64,000 nucleotides of DNA from Himantopus leucocephalus (GCA_003993805.1 RSEF01000001.1:212130198-212194197); one strand, 5' to 3'. Shown: positions 46,386 through 60,334, counted from the first letter of the stretch. A program made the numbers and translations. Notes: generated by a model from the sequence alone, not told the origin.

Positions 46386-49300
46386 GCTGAAAAGTTTATT
46401 TTTCTTTCATTAAGTGAACTCATTGCACTGTATATTGGAGTTTACATCCCTTTGGAAGAGAGAAGAATTCACTGAGTGAGAATATTTTTTAGCAAGATCC
46501 TACTTGGTGGTACTAAATGTGTTTTACTGCTGGACTATTGTAGATTTAATGGGCCTTTCTATCTGTTGGCAGTAGATATTAATGCCATAATGAGGTCTAC
46601 TAATCCATATCTTTCTGTTGGAGAGATTGAACTTAAGATTTCAGGTGGGTTTTTTTTTCAATTTTGCTGCATCCAGGTTATACTTACAAGAAATTTAAAC
46701 ACCTGAGACTGAACAATTAAACCTTATGGTACTTATGGACTATAATAGACGTGGATAAAATTTGTATTTCCTAGAAATTTTCATTATTGCAAAGGTTAGA
46801 GATTACAATTTCTTAAGTATCTACTAATTCTACCCAAAGATATGGTAGTAAGGAAAATAGATTTCATTTACAGTTAATGACTAATTACTTGCTTTACCCA
46901 CTTTGACAGTTTGAGAGACTTGTAGGTATAGGACAAGATTTCTCTTCTGTTTCATTGTCTGCTTAGACCGCTTCATACAGCCATTTCTGAGTGAATTCAT
47001 CAAATACAGTGCATAAAGGACATAGCAGATGGATTAACTACGCAAGCTTTAATAATAATGGAAATTAAATGAATAGCATTATGTCATTTAGATTAGATTT
47101 AGTCTGTATGAAATATTTCCCACGGATGAGGACTGCCAACTTGAGAGTATTATATATGCAGCGTAAATTAAAAATTGGCAGTAAAGGTTTATTGACAAAA
47201 TAAATTTCAATTAGCAAGTACTAAATATCTGCCCCTAACTAGAAAAGGGTAAGGTTGTTAGAGATGAATTTTGGGAAAGTTTATATGAGGCTGTTATATT
47301 TATTGTACATCATTTACCTTGTTTTCAAGGCAGTTCATACAAAGGTAGCTAACAGAAAAGCTTGGTCACACAACAGTCTATCTGAAATGAACAGACTGAA
47401 TTATTACAGAAATGATACAGTTTCCGTATTTTTCTGATTCCTTTCTCTTTAGTATTCCTCGTTAGGGGTCATTTTCTTTTAGTGGATATCCCTTGAGTTA
47501 CGGAACAGTCAATACTTCATAGGAAGAATATCTGATTATTATTCTTCTACTCTTACAAAGTTGAGATGCTGTGAAAATGTGGTTTTGATAAGGCATATGT
47601 GATGTTTTTGCTTTCCTACCTCACTAATTCTTCCCAAGCATACTTTTTGTTGGAGCTAGATTTTCCAGTCCAAGCCTATTCACCAAAAAGGAAAGTGTCC
47701 CATCTACAGCTGCAGCTTTCAAATATAGACTGCCAGAACTTACAGGCAGCCATCGTATTTGCTCTGATTACTAAACCAGGAAGAACACTTTTCATATGGT
47801 AGGTAAAGGGAGCAGAAGAAGGTTCCAGAGGGCCTTCAGAATAAATGAAAACAAGCAAACAAGCAACAAGGTTTTGGGTTTTGTTTTAAATTTAATAAGA
47901 AGATGAGGAGAAAAAGGCTAGGACTTAGCGTACAGCACTGAGTTCAAGGGAATCAAGCAAGTAGTTCCAAGGAAAATGGAGGGCTCAGCCTCAGTTCTCA
48001 GTTCGTCTCCGGAAAACTATAGTACCACAAGTGCATGATGCCTTTGGGAGATTTTTTTTGGAGGTAAACTTTCAGAGTCCTAGAGACATCTGTCCCACTG
48101 ACTTAACAGGTCAGCATTTATTGCACTGCACTGACTGATACTAGTCTCTACAGGGCACAGAACTCACTTATTCAGAAAGTGCTGATTGCCACCAAGACCA
48201 CTGTTCTGGGAACAATGCCTTTCTTGCATCCTTTTGTCAGTTACCTATCAGTATGTTTAGCAGACTGACAGCATCTCAGTAGGTCTATGACTTGAACTGT
48301 TCCTTAAAGTTGAACAAAACTAATACTTCCCCCAGAAAAATTAACAAAACTCTTTTGAACATATGGCTAATTTACACTTTAAATCAATACAATATTCAAG
48401 AAAATATCTTGCTGATAAAAGGAAAGCTAACTCCTTTACTTCTTCAGGTCAGCTTCTTCCAACTCTGTCTCTGTAGCAATACTTTGTCTGTGGGTGAAAG
48501 GATAATTCATGAGCCATCCTGTTCAGGCATTGTTGTCATATTCATTTCACCAACTGTTGTGCCAAGTGTTTAAAATCTGTGTAAAGTGAAAACATAAAAC
48601 ATGCATTAATTATCACTTATCTAGGAATATTCCGTATCAAATCTAGTTTTGCAATGATCTGTACATGGAATTGACATACCACGTTCTAATACTGTATGTA
48701 GCCATTTCTCTGACTCCAAAATGACATATTTGAAAGGTTTTAATATGATACAAGTGGTAAATATGACAAAGCAGTGAACTTTCTGAGGCCAGTAAACTGT
48801 TAGGAATAGCATTTCAAAAAACTCTGCCCAAGAGAGGTATCATTTGTAACTTCCTGGAGTTAATGATCTCATGTCACAGATAAACTAGGTTATAATCTGT
48901 TCTTATGACTCAAGAGAAATATCTAAGAAAATACGAATAAATCATGACCGCTGTCAGGTCATTTGCCAGAGCATTCCTTGAGAGCTTAGTTTAAAACAAC
49001 CTCAAGGCACTTTCTAGTACACTGTAAAGGGCTATCCCTTTCTGAGGACAAAATTCTAGTTCTTGTCTTTATGACACTGTTTTGATCTCTAATTATCGTT
49101 GGGTAACAATAATGCCCTGGGTCCTCCTAAAAGGAATTGCTTGCTCTATTAAAAGAATTCTTAAAGTAACTGGCAGATTTCAGGTGGTCACTTGCTAAGT
49201 AACTTCATTCAACTACTTAATTACAAGTTAAAATAAAAACTTCCCTTGTACATACTTTGTGGCTAATCTGCATCCCTGAGCCTCTTAATGCTTTTAGAAG

Positions 49301-50890
49301 CATGTGACAGAGAAATAATAGTTACTTTGAACAGCTTTGGGGATCTCGTCCTCAGTTCTGACACCTTTCAATAAGCAATTCCTCCCAACAAACAAACCCT
49401 ATTTATAAATAACCAGATTATACTATGCTAATAATATAGAAGAATAAATGATTACATAGAGATAGACATAGATATAAAGCGTAGATGATTACAGATTTAT
49501 GGCTAATATGTCAAAAAGGTTTGTAAAGCCAAGACACGGGATTGTTTGATTACTGACTTTGATGGGAGCAGGAGTGCACCAGGCACTCAGTCCTTACAGT
49601 GTCAAATCACCTCAGTTTTGCATGTTTGCAGGGCTATCTGTAAACCCCATAGTTCAGAGAAGCTTCTCAGCTCAAGGTAACAAACACCTGTATCAACTCA
49701 GGCACTGATGCTTATGGGGCTTAAGCTTCTGTTTAAAGCTGTGCTAAATACAGATGTCTGAGTATAAATGTTCTATAATAGATAGGGCTCGGTGACCAAA
49801 CAGTGCAGTTCAGCCACCAAGCTGGTTTCCAAATACATTACTGCACAGTGGAAGTTAGGGATGAAAACTCTTCCAGGCAGTGCATGAATAGATCAAGTCC
49901 AATTTCCCTTTTCTTTATTCAGTTTTATTTGGTAGAGAAATTTGGTGGCTATAATCGGACCAACCACACGGATTAAGCAGTTGTATTTAAAATCTAGTTG
50001 CTGGTGATGTTGCTGACCAGAAAGAGTAGATGGGAAGGATTAAGAGGGGACAGAGTGAAGGAAAAAAAAAGGAGAGGAGCTGAAAAGTGGGAGTCTGGGC
50101 ACATAGCCAAAATCTGGGCACCGAATTGTGTAATTACAGTTGTGACTGTCACAGGTATACCCCTACCATTACTGTTTTCCCGCTTATAACCTGGAGGATA
50201 TAGTTTACCATAATTTCAGGTAAAATTTATTGTTCCCTATACTAACTTTATAAAAATATTTGGACTTACAAAAATAACTCATTATTTTTTCCCCCCAAAG
50301 TAATTTTTATCCAGACAAATATTGATTAACCCATGCTATTCTATAGCTCTTCTTTAAAAATAAAATTTCCTTCCTTGGCTACATTTTGCAATTCCTTCTT
50401 TTTACTTTTATTTCTCTCTTTTCTAAACAGTGGAAAAATGGGAGCATATAGCTCCAGTCATGACTGCCCTTCCACAATTTTTTTATTATTCTTTCATTAT
50501 CAAATTTCACATTCCCTTAGTTTAAGTTACTATCTTTCACTGTCTGTGTTGTTCTATCTTCTCCTCCATAGCCAATATTATCAACAAAATTGAAAGCTGA
50601 TGCACATCAGTCACCAGTTTAGAGATAATATCTACATTATTTTAAATCATGGCTCCATTCTCACTTCTTAATATCTGCTTCTACTTGCTTTGTTCTCTTT
50701 TGCACTTTTTAGCGAATAATCTTTTACCATTTGGTTTTATTCATTTTATAAGAGATATATTAAGTTGAGTTTTGGCACCTATTTTATTTTATTCTCATTT
50801 TTTTTATTTTTTACAAAAAAGAAAAGTTTTTTCCTGTTGAATCCCCAGTTCTTTAACTTCTTGGTTTTCTGTTTATTCCCTGCATTATTT
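46386..50890. other. non-coding, no gene seen
   Basis: AT-rich sequence lacking recognisable young repeats, exons or RNA genes. Old transposon remnants may be present but cannot be named by eye. Confidence 0.4.
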
Positions 50891-51029
50891 CTGGAATACT
50901 GGATGGACAGTTTGAAGTCCTTTTATGCAGTGTTTCCCCTTGTAATTTTAGATGTTCCACAGCACCTTAAAGGAAGTTCCAAACTTTCACTATGTTCTTG
51001 CCTTTTGTTTTTCAGTTACAGTGAATATA

Positions 51030-51260
51030 ATAAATAGTTCCAAGTCATCCCTCTTGAAACAGAGTGCCTTAATTACAGGCTATTTAGTTTAAATTTGTGA
51101 TTACTGTTTCCAAGGTTATTTTTTCTAACTAGCTCTTCTGAAATTTCTTTACTTGTAACAAAAGCCAAGTCTAAGGTACCATCAACTCCTAGAATGTTAG
51201 CATGCAATTTATCTTAATTGTAGCAGACATCCAAAATATCTACTTTACAATGTGATGAAT
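51030..51260 (-). repeat. fossil LINE endonuclease segment
   Basis: The minus strand from about 51190 to 51073 reads VDGTLDLAFVTSKEISEELV, then a run ending in G-N-S-N-H-K-F. This matches the end of the LINE apurinic endonuclease domain, where L-D-L-V-L-T-N-K-E is followed by S-D-H-E. The S-D-H catalytic motif reads S-N-H here. A stop follows closely, so this is a decayed CR1/L2-type element that predates the CR1 at 51384. Confidence 0.6.
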
Positions 51261-51383
51261 GGTGTTCTAGAAATGACTGTTATTCAACACTGGTTGTCAA
51301 GGGAGTATAGAATAACCAGCCCAGATGTCGGTGATTTATTGTGTCCTTTAGCTAAATGAGCCCTTCGTTTAGTTCTTATCCCA

Positions 51384-51978
51384 TCATAGAATGGTTTAGG
51401 TTGGAAGGGACCTTACAGATCATCTAGTTCCAACCTCTCTGCCATGGGCAGGGACAAGTCCCACTAGACCAGGTTGCTCAAAGCCCCATCCAGTCTGGCC
51501 TTGAACACTTCCAGGGTTGGGGTATCCACAACTTCTTTGGGCAGCTTGTTCTAGTGTCTCACCACCCTCACAGTGAAAAACTTCATCTTAATATCTAATC
51601 TAAATCTACCCTCTTCCAGTTTAAACCCATTCCCCCTTGTCCTATCCCTACATGCCTTTGTAAAAAGTCCCTCTCCAGATTTCTTGTAGGCCCCATTTCA
51701 GTACTAGAGGATCTCCCCGGAGCCTTCTCTTCTCCAGGCTGAAGAACCCCAACCCTCTGATCATCTTTGTGGCCCTCCTCTGGACTTGCTCCAACAGGTC
51801 CATGTCCTTCTTATGTTGCGGGCCCCAGAGCTGGATGCAGTACTCTAGGTGGGGTCTTACGAGGGTGGAATAGAGGGGCAGAATCACCTCCGTTGAGCTG
51901 CTGGCCATGCTTCTTTTGATGCAGCCCAGGATATGAATGGCCTTCTGGACTGCAAGCCTACACTGCTGGGTCATGTTA
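51384..51978 (-). repeat. CR1 LINE, well preserved, 5'-truncated
   Basis: Reverse-complement CR1 runs from TCATAGAATGGTTTAGGTTG through GACCAGGTTGCTCAAAGCCC and CTTCTCTTCTCCAGGCTGAA to CACTGCTGGGTCATG. The minus strand keeps a 109-codon frame of the ORF2 C terminus, including [32 protein letters not shown] and [13 protein letters not shown]. It appears to be a fairly young copy. Similarity ends near 51978. The frame is LINE-derived, not a host gene. Confidence 0.93.
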
Positions 51979-54900
51979 TCCAGTGCATATTGCTATCACC
52001 AGAAAGAATTCACCAATAGGTTCTCCTTTGTATTTTGCCTGTACAGCCTCACCTAATATGGGATCTCACAGCATCCTTCCTCACAAAGCACATAAAAAGG
52101 AATTCACTGTATAGCAATAGGTTTTCAAGTGTGATATAAAGACAAGCTTTCTTCCTAGGAGTCTTACTACACAGTGCATCCTACTGAATGTGTCCAAGAG
52201 CCAACAAAGCCCGTGCACATTGCTGAGAGCAATAGGTGTCCAAAGAGGCTTCTAAGGCAAAGAGATTAGGACCCTGTCAGACTGTGTGCACAACAGAGAT
52301 TGTTGATGTCTGTGGGGAGTGACAGTGGGCAGTGTCACAGAGAATGTTTGATTTATATCATAAATGTGTCATGAGCAGTTTTGTCCACAGAACTGCAGGG
52401 CTTTCTCTCTGTTCTTTATGCAGGGTTCTTCAACAGTCATTTTCTGTCCAAAGACAGCCTTTTCTCCCTGTTCCTGTGAGAACTGCTTCAAATCCCACTC
52501 TGTGTGCTTCCTCAAGATTTGCAAAGACAAATTAAGTTTATAGAAGAGATAAGATGCTGTTACAGAAAAATAACAAATAGTTTATACTTCAGGCTGTGTA
52601 GGGCTAAGTATGCTTTGGGTCAGGAAGGTAGAAGCATTGTGAAAAACATGCCTGTGTTCTACATGTAACAGAAATGCAAGAATAACCACATGAAGACAAA
52701 CAGTACCTGGTGTCTGCATCTGGAGCTATAAAAGCTCTGGAGGAAAGAATCTGTCATAGCCATGTTGAGGTAAATGATGTTTTGAGGGGATGAATGCATA
52801 TAAGTTTCCAAGCATTTCTGTCATCTTGTGAAACGAAGATCTGTTTATCCTATTTTTTGTATGCTTCACTCGTAGACGTCTATGGGCAACTCTATACTGC
52901 AGGACAGAGTGCCCAGGTTGCTGTTAAATGAGCCTGAAATAGCAAGCCATTAGCTTGGGTGCAGAACTGTTATTTTTAATCCAGACTGTTTTTCAAACCC
53001 AAGCCACTGCACATACAGTGATCATTATTCTGTCTTAAACAGATCTTCTCTCGTGCTCCCCTGCACAGTATACACACATCTGATGTCATCCATACATTCT
53101 ATAGGGAGACTGGGATCCAAGAGATATCAGGGTACCTATGACTATACGACTTTCTTTTTTATTTCCTTGGTTGATGAATTAATTCCAACGATAAATTCAA
53201 AGGAGAAGGTAGGAGGGATTAGAAATGGAGGAGTAGTAGGGAGTATTTCTTGGGGAGTCATGGCTAGAAGTAGGTGGTCTCGATGAGGACGTGTAAGCAC
53301 TGAGCAGATGCAAAATTGAGATTAAGACTTTGTACACTGAAAAGGTGGGGAAGGATGACTATGACTAAGAAGGGCTGGGATGGAGAGAGGGGGAGAGACA
53401 AAAGAGAAAGGTGCCTACATCCAGGCTTCTGCAGAAAGACTTTATTGAGACCTTCCAGCCCTATTCCTTTTCAAATGTACTCACCCAGTCAAGCATCTTA
53501 GTCTGCAGACTGTCCCATTCCTTGTCCTTATGCACTTAATGCCACTGAATATTGAACAAATAAAGCCCTTCTCAAAAGCCCTTTCAATCGCCTTCCTACG
53601 TCCTCCACACCCTGGCATCCCACTTATGCTTTGTAGCTCAGTGCCATTGACCTTGCAGTCTTTTCGCTCCCTTGACCCCAAATCACAATTGATACCTCTG
53701 AAAAATTCAGCTGCTTTTTTGAGGAATCTCTAAGTTAAGCATAATGGCAAGACAGCTGTGAAGCGTTCGCTGTCTGAGTCACAACTAAAATATTCTACAA
53801 ATAACTAACAGCTCCTCACTCTACCAAACAACTCCCCCCCCCTTTTTTTTCCAGATCAAAAGACTGAGATGAAAATATTTCAAAGAAGAAGATACACTTT
53901 TTCTGCTTATAGAAACTGTATACCTCAAGAAGCTTTAAAAAAAAAAAAAAAGGAATTTCTTAACATCCAGGAAGTAACTAGAGGGACTCATTATTCTGGC
54001 TTTAAATAAGAGATTCATATTGATCTCTGGTTTTCTTAGCTCTGTTACAATGGGTGAAGACTCTATTTCCAAGCTGATTTTTGGTATTAGAAATCTTACA
54101 TTTAGAAAAATCAACTTAGTTTAACATTCAAAGTAGGTTTTAAATAAGGTCTTTGAAATAAGTGTTAGAAACGAGTGTTTTCAAAGGAAAGCAAAATCAA
54201 TCAAAATATACAGAAATTTGAATTTTCCATTTTGGCAACGTTGAATCTGAGGTCAAAAATTGAAAGACTTGTTCCTACACAGTGCACAGTATTCTATTCC
54301 GGAAAATATGTACAAAACCAACCACATTAGCCTAATTATAGATTGTTTCAGTTTCTCATCTTCCTTTTTCATTTATGGTGACTATGTAAGAAAGAATTTT
54401 GCAGGGCTGTTAACTGAACATATATTGAGGTGAAAATAAAGATTATAGTATTCTGTCATAGAATGGACAAGTCATTTTCACAAGAATGTTATATAGAAGC
54501 TACAGTGAAATATTTTGATTCAAATTGATTACCAACTTCTGTTTCAGGAACCCTTACTGAAGTACATATTTTTCAAGGTATTAGAAACAGAATATATTTT
54601 TCATTATTTACCATCTTTTTGTATGTTTCTTTCTTGAATAAATTAATATACAAAGTGAAAAGGAAATATTACATCCAATTTTAAATGCAATTTTACATTC
54701 CATAAGCGTTAGTTAAGTATGGATGTGCCTTATCAATTAGTCTGAAAGCAAGAAACCTTAACTGGTTTGCATGTTTGGTAGAGAAGCATGTTGTTCACAT
54801 ATTAAACATTACAGATTATCAGGATATTCTGTTATTTTGCTTTGATTTGTTAAACATATAGAAAATCTGCTTGTTTTCAGGATTTTTTTCTGGTGTAATA

Positions 54901-57900
54901 GTGGCTTAAGTTTCTGCTCTTTCCACTGCTGTACCCTCCTTGTCCAACTGCTGAGTGCCTCTGTGTATCACCGCATCACTTCTGTCAATATAGTTGGCTT
55001 CGGGGTCATGGTGAAATCAGTTCAGAGATAGACTGTAACTTGCCTGAAGGTTCATTCAGCAGGGAAATCCACAACAAATCCTTCTGGCAGAACTAAGAGG
55101 TGACATGAGATGGAAGACTACACACATTGGTCATGTCATTAGAGAAATATCTATGAGCATATGAGACATGTTTACCCATAATTCAAGTCTTAGGCCTTGC
55201 TTCTTAACACTAATGTGTAATGCTACTTGAATACCTTGGCTGGCATTTCTGAAGGACATCAGATCACAGGCCGAATTTCATATCTACCAGTCCCAGGCAA
55301 CCTGGACACCATAGGAGGTTTCAAATAGTAAGAGATACCAAAAAGTGGGCAGAGAATCTAAGACCTGCTGTGAGAACATAAAGTTTTAGGATTAAGATTC
55401 AGTTTAAGATTACAAAATTTAAATGTACGTCTGCAGCATTGGTCTCCACATGGTAGCTAAGTTCCCATTTAGCCAATGGAGGGCTAGTTAACACAATTAG
55501 TAGTGCTGGAAATCAATGTAGCTCACTCTAATGTAGGCTCCTAGAGTTCTCTTCAGTTGCCTAAACATAAGTATCCAATGGATATAGGTGTCTTAAGGTC
55601 TCTCTTCTGGCTGAAGACAGCTGAATCACTCTGTGCACGTATTGACTTTCTTTCCATTAACTGCCCTAAAGTTTATACACCTAGTACCCACGTAGATACA
55701 TACATGAAGATACCTCAATTCAGAATTTTTGATCTCAGCCTTATTGTAGACGTATTTAAGTACTGGACTGTACATAATATATTTTTTTTTTATGGAGTGA
55801 AGCTAACTCAAGAAATTCTCCAACTCCGCACCACAATTCTTGGCCTCCTCCGTTATGCTGAGACAACTGTTTATGAGTCTGTAGTAGAAACAGATGACAG
55901 CAATAGCCTGGATTAAAAATGGTCCTTTTTATTTTAGAGGGCTACTTTTTATCTAGATTGTTTCAGTCTTCTGGTTCACCAGTGCAGCCAGACAAACGGC
56001 TGTGTTAGCACAACTGGAGAGGTGGTAAATCACATCAGTGGTACAGGAATGATAAGACAGGGAAGTGAAGGGGGTTGAAATTTCTTAAAGTTGTTTTGTC
56101 GCTGGAGTCAGAATAACTATTCTTTCAGAAAGTGGAGGCTTTGTGTAAAGAAAGTGTTCCCACTTCAGTAAGCACATCCCAGGATACTTAGAAAAACGAA
56201 ATCCTTGAAGAGAAAAGTAAATGCTGATGAAATGTTAACAATAGATTTTGTTCAGATTTCACTTGTGCAGAACAGTTTTCTAGTACAATTATATGCTGCA
56301 GATCTCACATTGATATGACATTTGGTATTCAGAGACCTACACATGCACAAAGGCTGATAGTACTCTCTTAGGGAGAGGGGTAGGAAAGGAGTCTTTTAGA
56401 TGAGATCACAAATGACTAAGTCAGTTTGATAGTCTGAAGCTGCTCCTGAAAGAAGGAGTTACGACTTCTTAAGTCTTCCTTTTACCCCAGTCTCAATTTC
56501 CTTCTACTTATTCTGGGGCTCATTTGAGCTCATAGTGAAAATTTTTGTTTTGTTTTGTTTTGTTTTTATTCCTCTTGGGTTTAATAAGTGAATTTACATC
56601 ACAGAAGGTGCTGAGAAAGCACCAGAGGAGTCTGAGGAATTACACCACGTGGATCACAGAGAGAGAGGACAATGGAAAAATAAACCCTATCTTTTGTTGG
56701 TAGAGGACTGTGAATTTTATTTATCACACCCACAGAGCTTGTGCAAGGCAGAGGCTGAGAACATGCAGCCAAGGCAAGCAGAAAGGTAGAAGTGCGTATG
56801 CATAACCTGAAGTTTCTTGAACATTTCAGGCCAATATAATTGCAGGTTGCTGCTGATGGGATGGTACTTTTCTTGCTCTTAACTGCAGCTGCACATTCAC
56901 ACCTTTTATATTGGTACTACATGGAGTACAGCTGAACTGCAACTGAGAAAGGGATTCACCTGGAAAAGTATAAAGTTTTTTCCTGAAATATATTTTCATA
57001 TAGACTGGTTGACCGAACTGACTCATCACATAGCTATATAAGCATAATGCTGGCACTTGGGCAGTGGTAAGGGTATCTACTTGGAGGCAGAATATCAGAC
57101 TGGATTGGTGTTTATCTTTCAGGAATATCAAGTTCCAAAGTGGGAAGAACTATTTAAGTTGCAAGTCCACCCTCATCACATTGGCTTTTTACCTATCTGA
57201 CAACATTTTGAGTCTGCTTCTCTACTCACTTTACTCACTTCATAGCACTTGTTGTCAGCCGTGATTTCCTTGTTTGGCCACTGAAAGCATGAGGCCCTAT
57301 GACCATACTTTACAAGAAGGTACCATGCCCTATGACTGCCCACAGCTGCTGCAAACATAGACATTGTCTCTCTGTTAGCCTTTATCTATTCCTGCTCTCT
57401 ATATCTGTTGCTTCCCCTCAAGGACTGAAGGAGATCTGTCACACAAGATGGACCTGGGTAAGCCTTTACTTCAGGGAGGCAGGGGAGGAAATTGTGCCCT
57501 CCTGGAGCCGCTGGTAGGATGGGGAGACAGCACCTACTCACAGCCTTCCTGTGTTTCACCAAGGCAGATGACGGCTACATAAATGCTACTTTTGTTAAGT
57601 TCTATTGGTGAAACCACAGCTGATTTCCACTGGAACAGACAGAACTTTAGCTACAGTTAGTTTGTTACAATAAAAAGCTTTTCCATTGCCAAGAGTGAGA
57701 ATATGTCCCTTGATAAAATAGCAGCTAATTCCATTACGACTAAATGTAGAGTAACAGCTGAATTGATTAAGACTGCTTCTTAAAGTATACCTGTAACTCC
57801 AAGAAGAGGAAGAGAAAGCATAAATCTCTAAATCATAGTCAACACGTTCTATGACTTAGGTAAAAAATGGATGGAGATCCAAATGATTCTGTTTAAGCAT

Positions 57901-58127
57901 TCAAATGAAAACTCTATGCTTAAATAATTTCAGGCAATCTGAATTGAGAAAAATGTCTAAAGGAAAAATTCTTGTTGTGTGAATTTTAGACTCTAACTCT
58001 AGAACAGTAGTGGGAAGATGTTGAAGATGTCAAGGCACACATTGACTATGCTTTTCTCAAAATTTATCTTGTTATTTATATTATATGGTTTTAACTCAAT
58101 GTATGACCTGAATGTATGCACTAAAAA
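51979..58127. other. non-coding, no gene seen
   Basis: Contents include a poly-A at about 53938-53951, a TTTTG repeat at about 56542-56567 and a C/T tract near 53835. A 119-codon + frame (55557-55916) has no recognisable domain. Diverged repeats are possible but not identifiable by eye. Confidence 0.4.
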
Positions 58128-59160
58128 TAGAATCACAGAATGGTTTGGGTTAGAAGGGACCTTAAAGATCATCTAGTTCCAAACACCCTGCCATGGGCAG
58201 GGACGCCTCCCACTAGATTAGGTTACTCAAAGCCCAATCCAACCTGGCCTTGAACACCATCAGGGATGGGACATCTGCAACTTCTATCTGCCCTCTTTCC
58301 AGTTTAAAACGGTTACCCCTCATCCTATCGCTACACTCCCTGATAAAGAGTTCCTCCCCATCTTTCCTGTAGTCCTCTTTGAAGTACTGGAAGGCTACTA
58401 TAAGGTCTCCCCAGAGCCTTCTCTTCTCCATGCTGAACAACCCCAATTCTCTCAGCCTGTCTTCATAGCAGAGGTTCTCCAGCCCTCTGATCATCTTCAT
58501 GGACCTCCTCTGGACTCTCTCCAACAGGTCCATGTCCTCCTTGTGTTGGGGTCTCCAGAGCATGTTCATCCATGTCGGCCTTCTGGCATTTTTGATTGAC
58601 TTCCTCTTCATTGGAATGCATCACTGCTGAGCTTGGAGGAGGTGATCCTTGAATAGTAACCAGCTTCCTTGGGTCCCTCTTCCCTGCTGGAATTTATCCC
58701 ATGGTATTCTGCCAAGAGGCCAAAGTCTGCTCCCCTGAAGTCCAGGGTAGTGAGCTTTTTGTCCACCCTCCTTGCTGCCCTAATGATCTTGAAATCCACC
58801 ATCTCATGGTCACTGGAGCCAAGGCTGCCCCTGAGCTTCACATTCCCCACCAGCCTCTCCTTGTTGGTGAGAACAAGGTCCAGCATAGCACATGTTCTTA
58901 TTGGCTCCTCTGTCACTTGGAGAAGGAAGTTGTCATCAACACANAGCACATGTTCTTATTGGCTCCTCTGTCACTTGGAGAAGGAAGTTGTCATCAACAC
59001 ATTCTAAGAACTTCCTGGATTTCTTATGCCCTGCTGTGTTGTCCCTCCAGCAGATATCGAGGGGGTTGAAGTTCCCCATGAGGACCAGAGCTTGTGAATG
59101 CGAGGCTGCTCCTATATGTGGATGAGGGCTTCATCCACTTGGTCTTCCTGGTCAGGTGGC
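58128..59160 (-). repeat. internally deleted CR1 LINE (endonuclease fused to RT C terminus)
   Basis: From the left: a complete 3' tail (AATCACAGAATGGTTTGGGT), 3' UTR and ORF2 C terminus to about 58560 (minus-strand peptide RPQHKEDMDLLERVQRR). Endonuclease-region sequence then starts abruptly at about 58600-59160 (VTEEPIRTCAMLDLVLTNKE and SLGSSDHEMVDFKI). Nearly all of the reverse transcriptase domain between them is missing. The 58-bp overlap duplicated across the N at 58944 lies inside the endonuclease part. Confidence 0.88.
58888..59001 (+). repeat. exact ~57-bp duplication across a single N
   Basis: AGCACATGTTCTTATTGGCT through GTCATCAACACA occurs identically before and after the N at 58944, within a CR1. 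It is an unmerged contig overlap. Confidence 0.85.
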
Positions 59161-60280
59161 CTGAAATAATATTATTTTGTTTTGAAATTGTTACTTAGGA
59201 AATATTCTGAAAACAAAAAGCAGATAAAACTAATACTATCATCTGATTATAGTTATGTAGGAACAATCTATAGATTTGACTCAACAAATTGCTTTGAGGA
59301 CAAAAAATACCCTCCAGGTAAAAATATATAAAAATGTCTTCTAGAGAGATGAAATGGGAAGGTTGCTAAGTTATGAATAAGCTACACAACTCTGCTATTC
59401 TTTGAAATCCTGCATTCACCACTACAACAAAAAGGCTTCTTTTGACACATTAATCTCTCAACTACAATATTCTTTATTTAAATTATGAACTAATGGCCTG
59501 CATAATTTCATTCATTAAAAAAGCCCATTTCCTATTACAGATTATGAGACTGAAGAGGAACAGTTGTCGAGGCTCCAACACTGTAGACTTGGTTTGAAGT
59601 TCAGAGTTCTGAAGAATGATGAAGCTAAGGGGGATGCCTTTGACATGTGTAACGAATTGTCTTTACCGCAGTGCCCTGACTTCTCAGTCAGAAAACTAAG
59701 GGGCAGCAAGCCAAAAATTTAGAAGTATATTTTATTCTGTGTCTACTTTATTTAAAAAAATTCTTCAAAATGAGAAGGCATTATAACCTGTAATAGAAAC
59801 TTACTTAACTAGGAAAAAGATAGTTAAACATGTTATTTAAATGGTCAGTATTCTAAGTGAATTATCTACTTTTAATCAAGATCTGTGTGCATTAAATTAA
59901 TAGTAAACTTACCACAGTTCATGTATTAAAAGGCTATTGAACAATGTAAACCTCCCTGCTTGACCACTGATTTCTTCATCTTATTATGAAGATTAAAAAA
60001 TATTATTTTTATCAAATCTATTACTTTGAAGATATACCACAAAAAGAGTTCCAGATTTTAGACTACTCAGAAAAATGCATTTCCTATGTAAATAGGTAGT
60101 ATAGAAATAGCCATTTTGTTTGGCTACAGTCATTTCTGTATTTGGTCATGAATTCATAAAGCTATGCAGACTGTCTCTAGTGTCCAGTCTATCAATTCAT
60201 AGTTTATTTTAATCACTGCTGCTGACAAACAGGAGGTCAGCAGTACATTTACATACTTAGACCAGTATATTTCTCCATAA
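59161..60280. other. non-coding with one exon-like stretch
   Basis: The stretch is AT-rich except for 59541-59722. That segment follows a CCTATTACAG acceptor-like site and is open for 59 codons to a TAG, with higher GC than its flanks. The peptide (it contains LKNDEAKGDAFDM) is not recognised, and the opposite strand is also open, so coding is doubtful. Confidence 0.3.
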
Positions 60281-60334
60281 TCATAGAGTGATTTAGGTTG
60301 GAAGGCACCTTCAAGACCATTGAGTTCCACCACC
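60281..60334 (-). repeat. CR1 LINE 3' end, cut by gap
   Basis: TCATAGAGTGATTTAGGTTG, then GAAGGCACCTTCAAGACCAT, is a CR1 tail in reverse orientation. The body should lie in the adjacent gap. Confidence 0.85.

Noticed and set aside
51648..51974. 109-codon minus-strand frame as a host gene
   Set aside because: It is the CR1 ORF2 C terminus ([19 protein letters not shown]), not a host protein.
55557..55916. 119-codon + frame
   Set aside because: Its low-complexity AT-rich codons, lack of domain and expected chance length argue against a gene.
58213..58949. 132- and 113-codon minus-strand frames as host genes
   Set aside because: They are the RT C terminus and endonuclease parts of one internally deleted CR1.
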